A DNA stretch of 64,000 nt from assembly GCF_026262505.1 (NCBI RefSeq), contig NC_067205.1, positions 24,213,585 through 24,277,584 on the forward strand, in the 5' to 3' direction. The notes below the pieces were generated by a model that searched no databases, was not told where the DNA came from, and saw only the letters and a list, made by a program, of their open reading frames with translations. The stretch is from Trichomonas vaginalis G3. Taxonomy: Eukaryota > Parabasalia > Trichomonadida > Trichomonadidae. Positions 28,843 through 38,525 of this stretch are shown here, in pieces (the stretch's first letter is position 1; each line of letters opens with the position of its first letter). The position numbers and the translations under genes are program-made.

Positions 28843-29109
28843 TTATATGTCATAATAGAACCCACTCGTACCAAGCTTTACTTTCTTCCTGACTGAGTTT
28901 TTAACTCTTCTTTTTCCTTCATTGCCACTACTTTCACTAGATGAAGTTACTTCTTCACTACTTTCACTTTGTTCTACTCTTCTCTTCTTCTTTGGTGTCG
29001 CTTTTGGTAACTTGCCCTCTGCTTCAAGTTGTTGCATCTTTGCCTCATGTTCACCTAGTATGTTGTAAATTTCCCATGTCCTTTTTGCCTTTGGGCTCTG
29101 GTCGCCCAT
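28843..29109 (-). CDS. Small basic, Ser-rich Maverick protein (88 aa)
   Basis: MGDQSPKAKRTWEIYNILGE, then PKKKRRVEQSE (a classical nuclear-localisation-like signal), a Ser/Glu run, and a second basic block (GKRRVKNSVRKKVKLG). Such proteins bind nucleic acid in virions or nuclei; no family is recognised. It sits directly upstream of the capsid gene, on the same strand. Confidence 0.55.
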   Translation of the reverse strand: MGDQSPKAKRTWEIYNILGEHEAKMQQLEAEGKLPKATPKKKRRVEQSESSEEVTSSSESSGNEGKRRVKNSVRKKVKLGTSGFYYDI

Positions 29110-29126
29110 CTCAGGTAACCTATATC

Positions 29127-29964
29127 CTAGAAAGATTTTGTCATAGTTTGTATTTGAGTCTTCGCTATTGTTTGCATGACTCTTTCCTGAGTTTCCGGTT
29201 CAAGCTCTTCAAACAGAGCTTGTCCATATGGAATAAGCTCGTTTCCAAATATATGTTTTTGTAGCCATTCTGGTTTTCTTTCCATGTTACCAATAATATC
29301 TTTTGTGAATGGGAAAGCTTTTACCCAACGTTTCAGTCTTGCGTCATTTATTTCTGTAGTTGGTTTTATTTTGTCAAGGAACATGTTTTTCAATACTAAC
29401 ATTTCATTTGGTACTGTCCATTTGAGTTTTCTTAAATATTCATCCCTTCTCAGTTCATTGTCTGCAAAGTAAGTTTTTATGACATTTTGCAAACTTTCGT
29501 TTGCAAGGTCATGTACAATAGGTTCTCTTCCTTCTCTCCCTAACTTTCTTTCTAAACTCTTCACCAAATATACCATCTCTATGGTTCTGTGTAGTTCTTT
29601 GAGATAAATGTTCTAGAACGTCAGGTGTTATATTTCCATCAGCCATGTTCATTTCATACTGGTCCAAAATATCTGCATGTTTCATATCTTTCAATGGCAT
29701 TAAAGCCGCGCTGAAAATACCAGCTATATCTGGTTCACCATTCACTTCCATTGCGTCTACAACTTCTTGGAATTGAGGTTGTAAGTTTATGAACCACCTA
29801 TCCGGATTAGCTTTATGACCCCATCTCATTGTAGTTCCATAGTCTGCAGAAACAAAAGTAGGTTTGTTTCCATATTGGTTAGGTTCTGAATGAACTTTAA
29901 ACAATGTTTCATTTCTATATGTTTTGTTGAAATTTAACCTTTTATTTTCACCGAGTTCAGCCAA
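29127..29964 (-). pseudogene. Hypothetical Maverick coding region
   Basis: A coding region for mostly helical, charged protein, with segments such as NKRLNFNKTYRNETLFKVHS and NPDRWFINLQPQFQEVVDAM near the start and AFPFTKDIIGNMERKPEW near the end. It looks broken. No family is recognised. Its place between the capsid genes and the large coiled-coil gene suggests a virion component. Confidence 0.45.
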
Positions 29965-29988
29965 AGATTGAACGTTATATGGTCGTAA

Positions 29989-31665
29989 TTAAAAAGGATT
30001 GTTGTATTTGCGTACATTTTCTTTCAGTACTTCCATTCTATGCTGAATATTTTCATCTGATGTTGGAGTCTTTTGTATGTCGGCGAACATTTTTCGATAT
30101 TCTTCTACTATGTCAGCCGAATTTTTCTTAGACTCTTGGAAAGATTCCATATTCACCTCATACTCTTGTTGAGGGTCAAGATTTTTCGGCTGTTCCAAAT
30201 CTTCATCTAGTTCTGTGAAGTTAGTTTCCAAAGGAGGGACTTGTTCGTTTCCTTCAGGCTCTTCTAGCTGTTGTTGCTGAACTATTTCTTCCATGTCTGG
30301 TTGTATCTGAACTTCTTCCTGTTGAGTTTCTTGTACCTCATCTGCTGGCATTTCATATATTCCGAGACCGTTTTTAACAAGTTCCCTATCTAAGTCATCC
30401 GGACTCATAAACCTTTCTTCTTTCGTTCCGTCTCTATTTTTTACGCGTTTCATGAAGAGAGTTGAATTATCATTTAGCTCTGACACCAAATATCTCGGAG
30501 TAAATTCATTCATGTCATTTGGATGATATGCTATTAAATCATATCCCTTAGCGAGCTTGTATTTTCCAGGTTTAAGATTATATCCCATTTGGTGCTGAAC
30601 CATAAAGCTAAATAGGTTCGGGTCAGTATTTCCTTCCTTGAACTTTCTAATAGCTTCTTTATATCTGTCACTAAAGTCAAGAGTATCTGGGTAACCATAA
30701 TCATCCTTAAGCATTTTTAAGAATTCTTGGTTTCCTTTTTCTCTACTTCTTTTATGTCCTTGCTCTGTTTGTGGTTGTTGTTGTGCAGGGTTTTGAACTG
30801 TTGGTTGCTGTGCTGGTTGTGGAGGTGGTTGCTGTGCTGGTTGTGGAGGTGGTTGTTGTGCTGGTTTTGGTTGTTGTGCAGGGTTTTGAACTGTTGGTTG
30901 CTGTGCAGGGTTTTGAACTGTTGGTTTTGGTTGTTGTTGTTGTGCTGGATTTTGAACTGTTGGTTGTTGTGTTGGTTTTGGTGCATGCCTGTGTCTGTGT
31001 CCATGTGACGATGTAAATGTTTTAGGTAGTCCTGGTGCAGGTGCTTCTCTTGGAGGGTTTGGTGGTATATAAGTTCCACCAGCTGGCACATATGTTCCAT
31101 CTGCAGCATAATGTCCTACCTGACTTTTCGTTCTTAAGAAAGCATTTACTAGGTCTGTTTTGGTCTGTTGTAACTCTTTTTCTTGACTTTCCACAACAGT
31201 TGCTCTAACGGCGTCATAGGCACTTTGAACTGCCTGTCTCGTTGCTGCATCTGTTATTTTCGTCATATTTTGTGCTACTTCTTTTAACTCTTTGTCGAAA
31301 CCTTCAGACTTCAGTTTCTTTCCAGATGAGAAGTCGTTCACTAGTTTCACCTTACTATGAAGAGCTTCGAAGGCGTTCTTAAAGTCAGCATTCATTAAAG
31401 CTTCATTTGAACTGTCTTCATCCGCTTGTATTTTTGTCCTTATTGACCCTATAAGTTGGGCTGCTTTAGCGTTGGCTTGGGCATCTAACCAGTCATTATT
31501 AGCTTTTATATATTCTGCGCTTTTCATTGCCTTTTGCATGGCTGCGTCGTTATTTTTACTTTCTTGTGCTAAGTTTTCATACTGTACGGTTTGGTTTTGC
31601 AACTGTAAAAGTTTTTCTGCCTTTACATTTGCTTCAACTTCTTTTTTATACTCATCGCTATCCAT
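29989..31665 (-). CDS. Large coiled-coil protein with Pro/Gln repeat arm (558 aa)
   Basis: Residues 1-190 are helical coiled coil (KKEVEANVKAEKLLQLQNQT ...). Residues about 215-310 are a low-complexity arm built of QNPAQQPTV and PAQQPPPQ units. Residues 320-420 look folded (DYGYPDTLDFSDRYKEAIRK, YLVSELNDNSTLFMKRV), and the rest is an acidic Gln/Glu tail. It is unrecognised. Long helix-plus-arm proteins of this kind are found as scaffolds or minor virion proteins; a structural role is inferred from position. The reading frame is open throughout. Confidence 0.65.
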   Translation of the reverse strand: MDSDEYKKEVEANVKAEKLLQLQNQTVQYENLAQESKNNDAAMQKAMKSAEYIKANNDWLDAQANAKAAQLIGSIRTKIQADEDSSNEALMNADFKNAFEALHSKVKLVNDFSSGKKLKSEGFDKELKEVAQNMTKITDAATRQAVQSAYDAVRATVVESQEKELQQTKTDLVNAFLRTKSQVGHYAADGTYVPAGGTYIPPNPPREAPAPGLPKTFTSSHGHRHRHAPKPTQQPTVQNPAQQQQPKPTVQNPAQQPTVQNPAQQPKPAQQPPPQPAQQPPPQPAQQPTVQNPAQQQPQTEQGHKRSREKGNQEFLKMLKDDYGYPDTLDFSDRYKEAIRKFKEGNTDPNLFSFMVQHQMGYNLKPGKYKLAKGYDLIAYHPNDMNEFTPRYLVSELNDNSTLFMKRVKNRDGTKEERFMSPDDLDRELVKNGLGIYEMPADEVQETQQEEVQIQPDMEEIVQQQQLEEPEGNEQVPPLETNFTELDEDLEQPKNLDPQQEYEVNMESFQESKKNSADIVEEYRKMFADIQKTPTSDENIQHRMEVLKENVRKYNNPF

Positions 31666-31688
31666 ATATGTCTTCAGGGCTTTTTGTT

Positions 31689-32240
31689 TTATTCTTCATC
31701 TTTCAGTACTTTATATTGAGTAGTATGGTTTTTCAAATTTATAACATCTTGTTCCATTTTTGCTACTTCTGCTGCTTTTTCTGACACTTTTTTCGCATAT
31801 TCCTCTGTACTTAGTTCTTTCAGTTGTTCTTCTTTCTTCTTTTTCTCTACGTTTAACTCATTGAGTTTCTTTGTCTGTCTGTCATATTCTAGTTTCTTTT
31901 CGTTTTCACTTATTTGTTTCTGTATGTCTATGTTTGACTTTTTGACATCTGTTATTTGATTTTTGAGTGAACTCAAATTCATTTGACTTTGAGGGTTATA
32001 GGCTGTTCCGTCTGCAGCTCCACCATAGCCTGCCATTTTCGCTAAAAGTGCCGCTCTTAAACCTCCACTCTGTGCACCAATAACTCGGTTTAAAAGCATA
32101 GGGTTGCTTGACATTTGTTGCAACATAGTGGGGTCATTCATCATTTGTTGTTGCAACTGTTGTTGTGGTGTCAGTTTTACTATTGGATGTTTCAATGCTC
32201 CCTTCCTCTTACGTATATTCTTACGTAGCTTACGTGGCAT
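31689..32240 (-). CDS. Basic N-terminus, coiled-coil Maverick protein (183 aa)
   Basis: Read from the ATG at 32240: MPRKLRKNIRKRKGALKH is strongly basic, then a Gln/Met-rich stretch (QQQLQQQMMNDPTMLQQMSS), then a long coiled coil (residues about 95-175). A longer frame begins at 32300 but lacks the basic start context. The basic head suggests DNA or membrane binding. It lies just upstream of the 558-aa coiled-coil gene with a 23-bp gap, so the two may form one structural unit. Confidence 0.6.
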   Translation of the reverse strand: MPRKLRKNIRKRKGALKHPIVKLTPQQQLQQQMMNDPTMLQQMSSNPMLLNRVIGAQSGGLRAALLAKMAGYGGAADGTAYNPQSQMNLSSLKNQITDVKKSNIDIQKQISENEKKLEYDRQTKKLNELNVEKKKKEEQLKELSTEEYAKKVSEKAAEVAKMEQDVINLKNHTTQYKVLKDEE

Positions 32241-32720
32241 TTTAAGTGAAGTAAAAAACGGTTTTTGACAGATGTTTATATGACACTTTTTGTTCAGCAC
32301 AAAAAACTACTCGGTCAAAGTGTTGTCAGTTTTGTAAAATAACTGTCCTATCTCATTCTATAAGGGGGAAAAGGCTTCTCAAAGTATACTTCCTTGGAAT
32401 GCCCGTAACTTTTCCTGTAGCGACGATAGGCCCTTACTTGTCCGGACAAAGCTATACTATTTTGAGTGCTCTACAAAAAAGTCATCGGCGACAACTCTTA
32501 AAAACCGTTGTGTAAAAAGTTTTACCGTTGGACAAAAAGTATATATAGAAAACAAAAAACGTTTATAGTTCATTCAATATTTGAGATAAACCATTTTTCC
32601 AACGGTAACTATTAAATAAAATAAAAAAAATAGAGGGGTCTCCGTTGATGAAAACGGTTCATCTCAAACTCTTATTTGAAAAAATAAAGTGGTCGGTTTT
32701 TTTCACTTCATTTTAGCTCA
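32241..32720. other. Noncoding subterminal region of the Maverick with repeated CCGTTG motifs
   Basis: The longest nonrepetitive noncoding stretch of the element, between divergent genes. CCGTT or AACGG motifs occur at least six times, and TTACCGTTGGA (32522-32532) has an exact inverted copy at 32598-32608. TATATATAG lies between the arms. A control or replication region is plausible. Confidence 0.5.
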
Positions 32721-33530
32721 ATGTCATACCAAGACAGTAGCGATTCCGATTCAACTATCCAGGAAGAGGATTGTCATCCTCCACGGTCACTCCCAGTCCC
32801 AGATGACACTCCAAAGACTCGCTTTGACCCCGAGCAATCTAACTTCCAATTGCGCCAACAATTGCAGTCAAAAGCTGATGAATACATGGCTTCTTCTATA
32901 GAAGAAAGTATAGAACAGACCTCAGAGTATTCTACAGCTCTTGGTCAACTAGTTTCGGCGACAGTCCAATTCGAACAAATTTGTTCGAATTCAATTCAAT
33001 ATGCAGACGAACTTGTCCGCTATTGTCCCACTCTTGTAAGAGTACTTCAAGAACGACTCTTCAACCAGTTGCTTCCTACCTTACGCAGCCCAATTCAAAT
33101 TCAATTTGCCCGTGCAGCCATAAACTTCACTCCGTACTCGTACAGCTATGACGAGGATGAACTAGCTGACGAGTACGGAGCCGAAAATGTTGGCTGGGTT
33201 TTTCGCACAACTCCTTGCGAATTCCAAGTTGAAATTGTCAACCATTTCCTCGTTCGTACTATTTCGTTACAGAATGAAGACAACGAAAAAGATGGAGTCA
33301 TTCCAGGTGACCGTGTAAGAGTCATTTTCCAACGCAAAAGTAGACAAGAAATTGTATTCGAAGAATTGGTTTGCATATTCTTTAGCAATGGTCAAGACTA
33401 CTGGGAAGGAAACTTGGTATTAGTCCCCGGTGAAACCATTTCTGTTTCATCGGATTTGAACCATCCATACAAGATATGGTTCAATTACGTTGCATATAAC
33501 GCAGAAGACCCGAACTTTGACTCAGAATAA
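32721..33530 (+). CDS. Hypothetical Maverick protein running into right end repeat (269 aa)
   Basis: An acidic protein: Ser/Asp-rich start (MSYQDSSDSDSTIQEED), then a helical middle (QLRQQLQSKADEYMASSIEE, ELVRYCPTLVRVLQERLFNQ). The strand-rich end domain reads GWVFRTTPCEFQVEIVNHFL and GDRVRVIFQRKSRQEIVFEE. No family is recognised. The last six bases, including the stop, are part of the right terminal repeat. It mirrors the methyltransferase as outermost gene of the element. Confidence 0.6.
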   Translation: MSYQDSSDSDSTIQEEDCHPPRSLPVPDDTPKTRFDPEQSNFQLRQQLQSKADEYMASSIEESIEQTSEYSTALGQLVSATVQFEQICSNSIQYADELVRYCPTLVRVLQERLFNQLLPTLRSPIQIQFARAAINFTPYSYSYDEDELADEYGAENVGWVFRTTPCEFQVEIVNHFLVRTISLQNEDNEKDGVIPGDRVRVIFQRKSRQEIVFEELVCIFFSNGQDYWEGNLVLVPGETISVSSDLNHPYKIWFNYVAYNAEDPNFDSE

Positions 33531-33602
33531 AAACTTCATTTATACTAAACATCTTCGGGGCTAGAGGGCGCAACGCGCCTGGAAGCCCCACTCACCTGAC
33601 CT
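33525..33602 (-). repeat. Maverick right terminal inverted repeat
   Basis: Inverted copy of 7648-7725 with 5 differences in 78. Its stem-loop (33557-33589) has the same outer stem GGGGCT/AGCCCC, but the inner stem is GGCGC-AAC-GCGCC instead of GGCAC-TTC-GTGCC. Confidence 0.95.
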
Positions 33603-33607
33603 CATCA
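33603..33607. repeat. Right target-site duplication CATCA
   Basis: Exact copy of the CATCA at 7643-7647; the two bracket the Maverick. Confidence 0.8.
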
Positions 33608-34236
33608 TACATCATGGATAGTGTAAATAGATGTAAACAATATCGATATCGTTTTTTTTCTGTTCACAAAATATATATTATTTGTTGTTTCTTATAAATT
33701 GTATTTTGAAATATATTTTGATATTAATTTTTATAAAATGTTATTTTTGAATGTTTCACAAATTTGACTTTCCAATACACGGAGAAGTACATGAAGATTT
33801 TCAAGAAATTTTCAATTTTATCACATTCAAAAATCCATTTTTCAATTAAAAATTGATAAATGAATTTTAGAAGGCAATGGAACGACAATTTCCTTGTACA
33901 ATTCAAAATTGAATTTAAAAAAATAGCAAGAAAACTGCAGTTTTTTTTTCAATTATTCAATATTTGAGACATCTCATCGAAAACAAATTAAGAACTACCG
34001 AACATTGATTACAATTTAACCAATCCAAATTAAAATATTATTTTCAAAACATTCGAATTTACTTTTGTATATAATGAATACTATCTGACGATAAGACAAA
34101 AAGTAATTTTTGCATATCCTAAATGCTATATTACTTTAGCTCTTTTAATGAATTGGATGATAAATTTTGGGCCTCAATTTTTCTGAGAATTTTTCTTAAA
34201 GATTGAATTTTTATATGTATTTTTTAAAGAGCAAAA
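33608..34236. other. Intergenic, no gene seen
   Basis: AT-rich host DNA right of the Maverick. No coding frame, repeat or structure worth naming was found. Confidence 0.6.
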
Positions 34237-35180
34237 ATGATAAATATTGGGTTCTTTATACTAGTTTTTGTCATTCAAGGATACAAATATTCCGATATTA
34301 ATCAAGAACAACTCACTATTTCTGACCAGACAATCGACCAAACCCTATTTAATAATGTAATTTGCACAAGACTCACACTTCAAAACACAAAAGTAATTAA
34401 AAATGTCACAGGAATCAAGAACCTCAAAATTATTGATCTTCCTTCTACATTAACATTCATAAATCCATTTGCTTTTCCACAAATGACCGATTTAACATTT
34501 ACCCTTGAGCAAAATAGTGATGACATTTATATCAAAGATGATGGATTATATTACAGGAGAGAGGTCCTCGAAAGTTATGATGGGTATGAACTTTTTTTAT
34601 TACGTTATTTTGGGAAAAGGGAAAGTTTTAGTGTAGTACTTGGAAGCATTGTAGTTCCAAATGCGTTTGATATACATGATAATTACGTCAATGATCTTTC
34701 TTTGGCGCCTTTGCCAGGCATTCCTTTTTATTTTTATTCACAACCCATTACTTTCAAAAGAATAACTCTAGATCTGACAAACAGGACAAATGTATAATAA
34801 GATCCTTTTCATTCTTACATAATGACATTCTTACTTCAATAATGTTTCCTAAAACTGCCGAAATTAATATATTATCTTACGCTTTCATCAATCTTTCAAA
34901 TCTCACTTCATTTTGTCTTCCACACGATGTTTGGGTGAATGAGGATACATTCATTGAATGTAACAATATTAAACAATTGAGTTACAATAATAACGATTCA
35001 GATTATAAATCTAAATTGGAGAGTTCTGGAATTGATTCTAGTATCCTTCAATACGGCGAGACTTGCAAATATAATCACAACACAAATACTGATAAATCTA
35101 ACCGATTGAATTCAGAAGAACCTTTACCGTACTATGCTGATCCATTTAATGTAATGATTATTTCAATATTTTATAATTAA
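34237..35180 (+). pseudogene. Decayed BspA-like leucine-rich-repeat surface protein
   Basis: The first frame (34237-34797, 186 aa) has a signal-peptide-like start (MINIGFFILVFVIQGYKYS) and LRR_5-type text (LKIIDLPSTLTFINPFAF). A second frame (34842-35180) carries more of it (NILSYAFINLSNLTSFCLPH). Two stop codons (TAATAA) and a frame change separate them. BspA-like proteins are a very large trichomonad surface family, usually with many repeats and sometimes a membrane anchor. Here only a few repeats remain and no anchor is seen, so this is a truncated, broken copy. Confidence 0.65.
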
Positions 35181-35828
35181 TTTATTTTAATTGTAATAAA
35201 TATAAACTATCTGATAGTAATTTAATTATGCCCCATTTTTTATTTGTTATCTATACATTTCAAAAATAATTTCTTTAATATCTTGTATTATCCTATTTAA
35301 TATGCATGGTAATAAATTTTATATAATATTATGATAGAAACTTTTTTCCAATTGAACCATGAGATTCCATGGAATTCGAAATAAATAACGTTTAATTATA
35401 TGTATAATCAAAACTTCAACTATCAAGTTCTTGGACTATATATGAAATATTGATACTCTTCAAACAAGAAGCAATATTTATTGTATTTTAATTTATTTGC
35501 TTTTGGGGCAAAAATTCTGTAACTAATGGGCCAAATATATTAAGTTATGGATCATATTCTCTTAAAATTCAAGAAATTGCATTTGTTAAATCAAATATCG
35601 TAATTCCCTCCCAATACACTTATTTAGAGCCAGCTTCAATTCTATTTAATATTTATCGACTAATAGATTACAAATTTCCATGATATTTTTACCGCGCTCT
35701 TACGAAATTTAAGAATAATTTTCCTTTTCATACGAAATGAACTGCTTATTTCTAAAGTAATATCTTTACAAGGTGTACTTAAAAGTAAGAATAAAAGTTA
35801 ATTCAATTAAAAAAATCGTTTTAAATTT
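35181..35828. other. Intergenic, no gene seen
   Basis: AT-rich host spacer between the BspA-like remnant and the 3' end of the first His-tailed paralog. Nothing supported. Confidence 0.6.
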
Positions 35829-36722
35829 TTAAGCGAAATCGTATGGATGATGATGGTGGCGATGATAATGACGCTCTGGAATTCTCATACGGTTACGCAT
35901 ATGATGGTGACCTTCATCAGAGTTAAGGCCAAATCCTAATTGCTTTTCAATGTCTGAAATAATCTGCTTTTGGTTTTGTTCAAACTGGTCCATTAACTTT
36001 AATGATTGAGCCGCAAGCTCTGGATTTGGAGCTGGTCTAACGTCGCCGTTTGGATTATCAATTTGAGTCTTGAAAGCAGCGCTCATTATTTTGAGAAATG
36101 GAGGTGGAAGCTTGATAAGACCTAAAACAGCAGGAGCAAGGGCAACTGAAATGGCGTCAACAACATTTTCCATTGACATTGACTTTTCAGGAAGGAATTG
36201 AAGTTCCTGGCACATGGAGCACTGGAGCATGCTAGCTTTAAATTTGGCTACGATGATCCAGTCTCTTGGGAGCTTGAAATCAACTGTGATTTTCAATGAA
36301 GAGCATGCAACTTTATGAACTTGATTAGGTTTCAAATATCCTTCGAATGTGTAAATGTACAAGTAAAGTTTTCCAGATTGATCGTTATATGCAACTGTAT
36401 CTACCATGCGATGATCTTCAATCTCGTAAGAACCAAATTCGACAGCATCTCTTAATGATTCAATAATTTCACCTTTATGAGAAATAACTTCTGGGGTTTG
36501 ATCTTGCATCAGCAAATTGATCTTATGTTCAATAAAATCTGGAACTCGATTAGCGTTTATACGGAACACTTCATAATCTGAGCCTGTGCCAAATTGTTGG
36601 AATCCTTGAGATTTTCCACCGCCAACGATTATGGATCCTTTGTTTTTTTTTGAATGCAGACATAATAGCTGCTGCACCACCAAGACATTTAAGGAGACCG
36701 CCACATAATGCTAAAAGAGCCA
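35829..36722 (-). CDS. Trichomonad His-tailed protein, paralog A (single-base slip near start)
   Basis: The protein of about 297 residues is homologous to the one at 37509-38465; shared blocks include IIESL(R/Q)DA(V/L)EF, Y(E/D)IEDHR, GKLY(L/F)YIY(T/A)FEG, DWIIV(A/S)K and PNPELA. The family is unknown. The N-terminus encoded from the ATG at 36722 (MALLALCGGLLKCLGGAAAI) matches the paralog's start, but a run of nine A on the coding strand (36643-36651) puts it out of frame with the body; A8 would be in frame. This is either a true slip or a base-calling error. The C-terminus is His-rich (HYHRHHHHPYDFA), which suggests metal binding. A short hydrophobic Gly/Ala start suggests membrane contact. 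Confidence 0.7.
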
Positions 36723-37508
36723 TTGAATACTAATAGGACTTCTAAAATCTAAAATTTGCCGACAAAATTGTCATTTGACGTTTTTCTGAGGCAAAATGAT
36801 AAATTAATTCAAATAAAAGTATACCGACCTGAATTTGATCACTTTAGGCCCCTGATGCAATAAAACACGATTACTTATGATTCAAATCCCAATTGGTAAT
36901 GAATGCTTCACGCCTGTAAAGTTATTATAAAGGCTTCACTAATTTGACAAAAAATATTCAAAATTTTTAAAAAGATGAAAAATATGCTCTACGATATATG
37001 TTAATCCTAGTCTATCATTTTCGGAAAAAGCACGTTATAACTCATGTTAGTGGATGGGTCATTAAAAATTAAAAATAATGAAAAATATAGCATTGATATA
37101 CACCATAGAATATATATCTCAAGGGACTTTAATTTTTGCCATGTTAGTGAAGCCTAATAGATCGATTTAAGATGCCTTTGGATTAAGGAGATAACATATC
37201 CTAAGTGCAGGGGCTAAGAACGTCAGAATCGATATCAGTAGATCAACTAAAAAGCTTTTGAATGACGATGTTTATTTTATCGTGAAAATTTATATGGTAA
37301 TTTGGAAATTATTGTCCTGTTTTATCAATTCTCATCTAATGTATTTTCATACCATCCCTATACAAATATATAACGTTTTGCATTATTATTGATTTTCATC
37401 AAGTTTATTCACAGACTAATCCTTAATGGAATAATTTGTTTCACATGAGTATAATATCTAAGAAATATATAGAAAAACAAAAAATCAATTAACTGAAAAT
37501 TTATGATT
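36723..37508. other. Intergenic between paralogs
   Basis: AT-rich. Close to the paralog A start, TTGTCATTTGAC and GGCAAAATGA echo the palindrome upstream of paralog B (38494-38525), so a shared control site is possible. The rest shows nothing. Confidence 0.5.
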
Positions 37509-38465
37509 TTAAATGCGATCATATGGAAGATGGTGGCGGTAGCGATGGGTCTCAGGGATTCCAAAACCGTAATGGCGGTAATGGTGCTGGCGATGGTGAA
37601 GTCTTTCAGCAGAATTTGTAGCTGGTTTTTCTTTGATGGTTTCTCCAATCTTTCCGAGACCAGCATCAATCTTATCTAAGCCATCCTGAGCTGCCTGGAC
37701 TGATTGCTGTTGGTTAGCAAGCATTTGCTGGAAGCCGCCAAGTGCCTGTTGAGCCAACTCTGGATTTGGACATGGGACAATCTTGTTATCTGGGTTCTGA
37801 ACTTGAGATTGAATAATAGCTCCCATGCAATTCAAGAAAGACTGTGGAACTTTGACAAGACCTAAAGCTGCTGGAGCCATTGCAATAGAGATGGCATTGA
37901 TAACTTCGGTCATGCCAATTGACTTGTCTGGAAGGTACTGGATTTCCTGGTTCATTGTGCACTTCATGAAGCTAGATTTCATCTTTGAAACAATGATCCA
38001 GTCCTTTGCAAGTTCCATGTCAACTTCGACCCTAATATCATCATGCTTAACGATGTAACCAAATTTAGACTCTGGAATACCTTCAAATGCGTAAATGTAG
38101 AAGTAAAGTTTACCAACTCGCTTATTGAATGCTACAGTATTAATGGAACGATGATCTTCAATATCATATGTCTGAAATTCTAAAGCGTCCTGTAATGATT
38201 CAATAATTTCATTCATTTTGTCTTGAATTTCTGGTGATTGTTTTGCCAACAGCCTCTTAATCTGTTTTTTAACATATGCTTCACTTCTTTCAGCACGCAT
38301 TGAGCGTCCACCAGTACTAAATGTCGAATAAAATTTGAAGAAGCCAGTTCCTTGACCACTTCCGATAATTTGGTTGGAATGAGTCTTTTTGAATGCAGAC
38401 ATGATTCCAACTGCACCACTAAGGCAGTTGATAACACCTGAAGCAATACCTAAAAAGGCAGCCAT
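37509..38465 (-). CDS. Trichomonad His-tailed protein, paralog B (318 aa)
   Basis: Intact frame. Residues 1-25 are hydrophobic and Gly/Ala-rich (MAAFLGIASGVINCLSGAVG), a possible membrane or lipid-contact segment. Residues 60-230 are the conserved body shared with paralog A. Residues 235-290 are helical and Gln-rich (LGGFQQMLANQQQSVQAAQD), and the end is His/Arg/Tyr-rich (HHRQHHYRHYGFG). No known domain is recognised; it appears lineage-specific. A TCATT initiator lies 12 bases before the ATG, and a perfect 11-bp stem palindrome lies about 30 bases upstream. Tandem arrangement with paralog A shows local duplication. Confidence 0.75.
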   Translation of the reverse strand: MAAFLGIASGVINCLSGAVGIMSAFKKTHSNQIIGSGQGTGFFKFYSTFSTGGRSMRAERSEAYVKKQIKRLLAKQSPEIQDKMNEIIESLQDALEFQTYDIEDHRSINTVAFNKRVGKLYFYIYAFEGIPESKFGYIVKHDDIRVEVDMELAKDWIIVSKMKSSFMKCTMNQEIQYLPDKSIGMTEVINAISIAMAPAALGLVKVPQSFLNCMGAIIQSQVQNPDNKIVPCPNPELAQQALGGFQQMLANQQQSVQAAQDGLDKIDAGLGKIGETIKEKPATNSAERLHHRQHHYRHYGFGIPETHRYRHHLPYDRI

Positions 38466-38493
38466 TAATTATAATGAAAAATTGACACCCAGC

Positions 38494-38525
38494 TGTCATT
38501 TGCCACCCTTTTACGGCAAATGACA
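38494..38525. promoter_or_regulatory. Palindrome upstream of paralog B
   Basis: TGTCATTTGCC (38494-38504) and GGCAAATGACA (38515-38525) form a perfect 11-bp inverted repeat around a 10-base loop. It lies 29-60 bases upstream of the ATG and overlaps no coding frame. A protein-binding operator or transcript hairpin would fit. Confidence 0.45.

Larger units (their letters stand above)
7648..33602. mobile_element. Maverick/Polinton, about 26 kb, complete ends
   Basis: Both 78-bp inverted ends and a CATCA target duplication are present. The gene set is that of Mavericks/Polintons: rve integrase, DNA polymerase B, packaging ATPase and likely capsid genes. Dam methyltransferase, tail-fibre-like, HNH, KilA-N and SF3-helicase genes are added. 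The left half is mixed in strand; the capsid half (about 24-32 kb) is mostly on the minus strand. It is longer than the 15-20 kb usual for trichomonad copies, partly because of an internal 1.27-kb minisatellite. Many genes look whole; about nine coding regions look broken, roughly ten breaks in all. The ends differ at 5 of 78 positions. A fairly young fossil is inferred. Confidence 0.95.
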
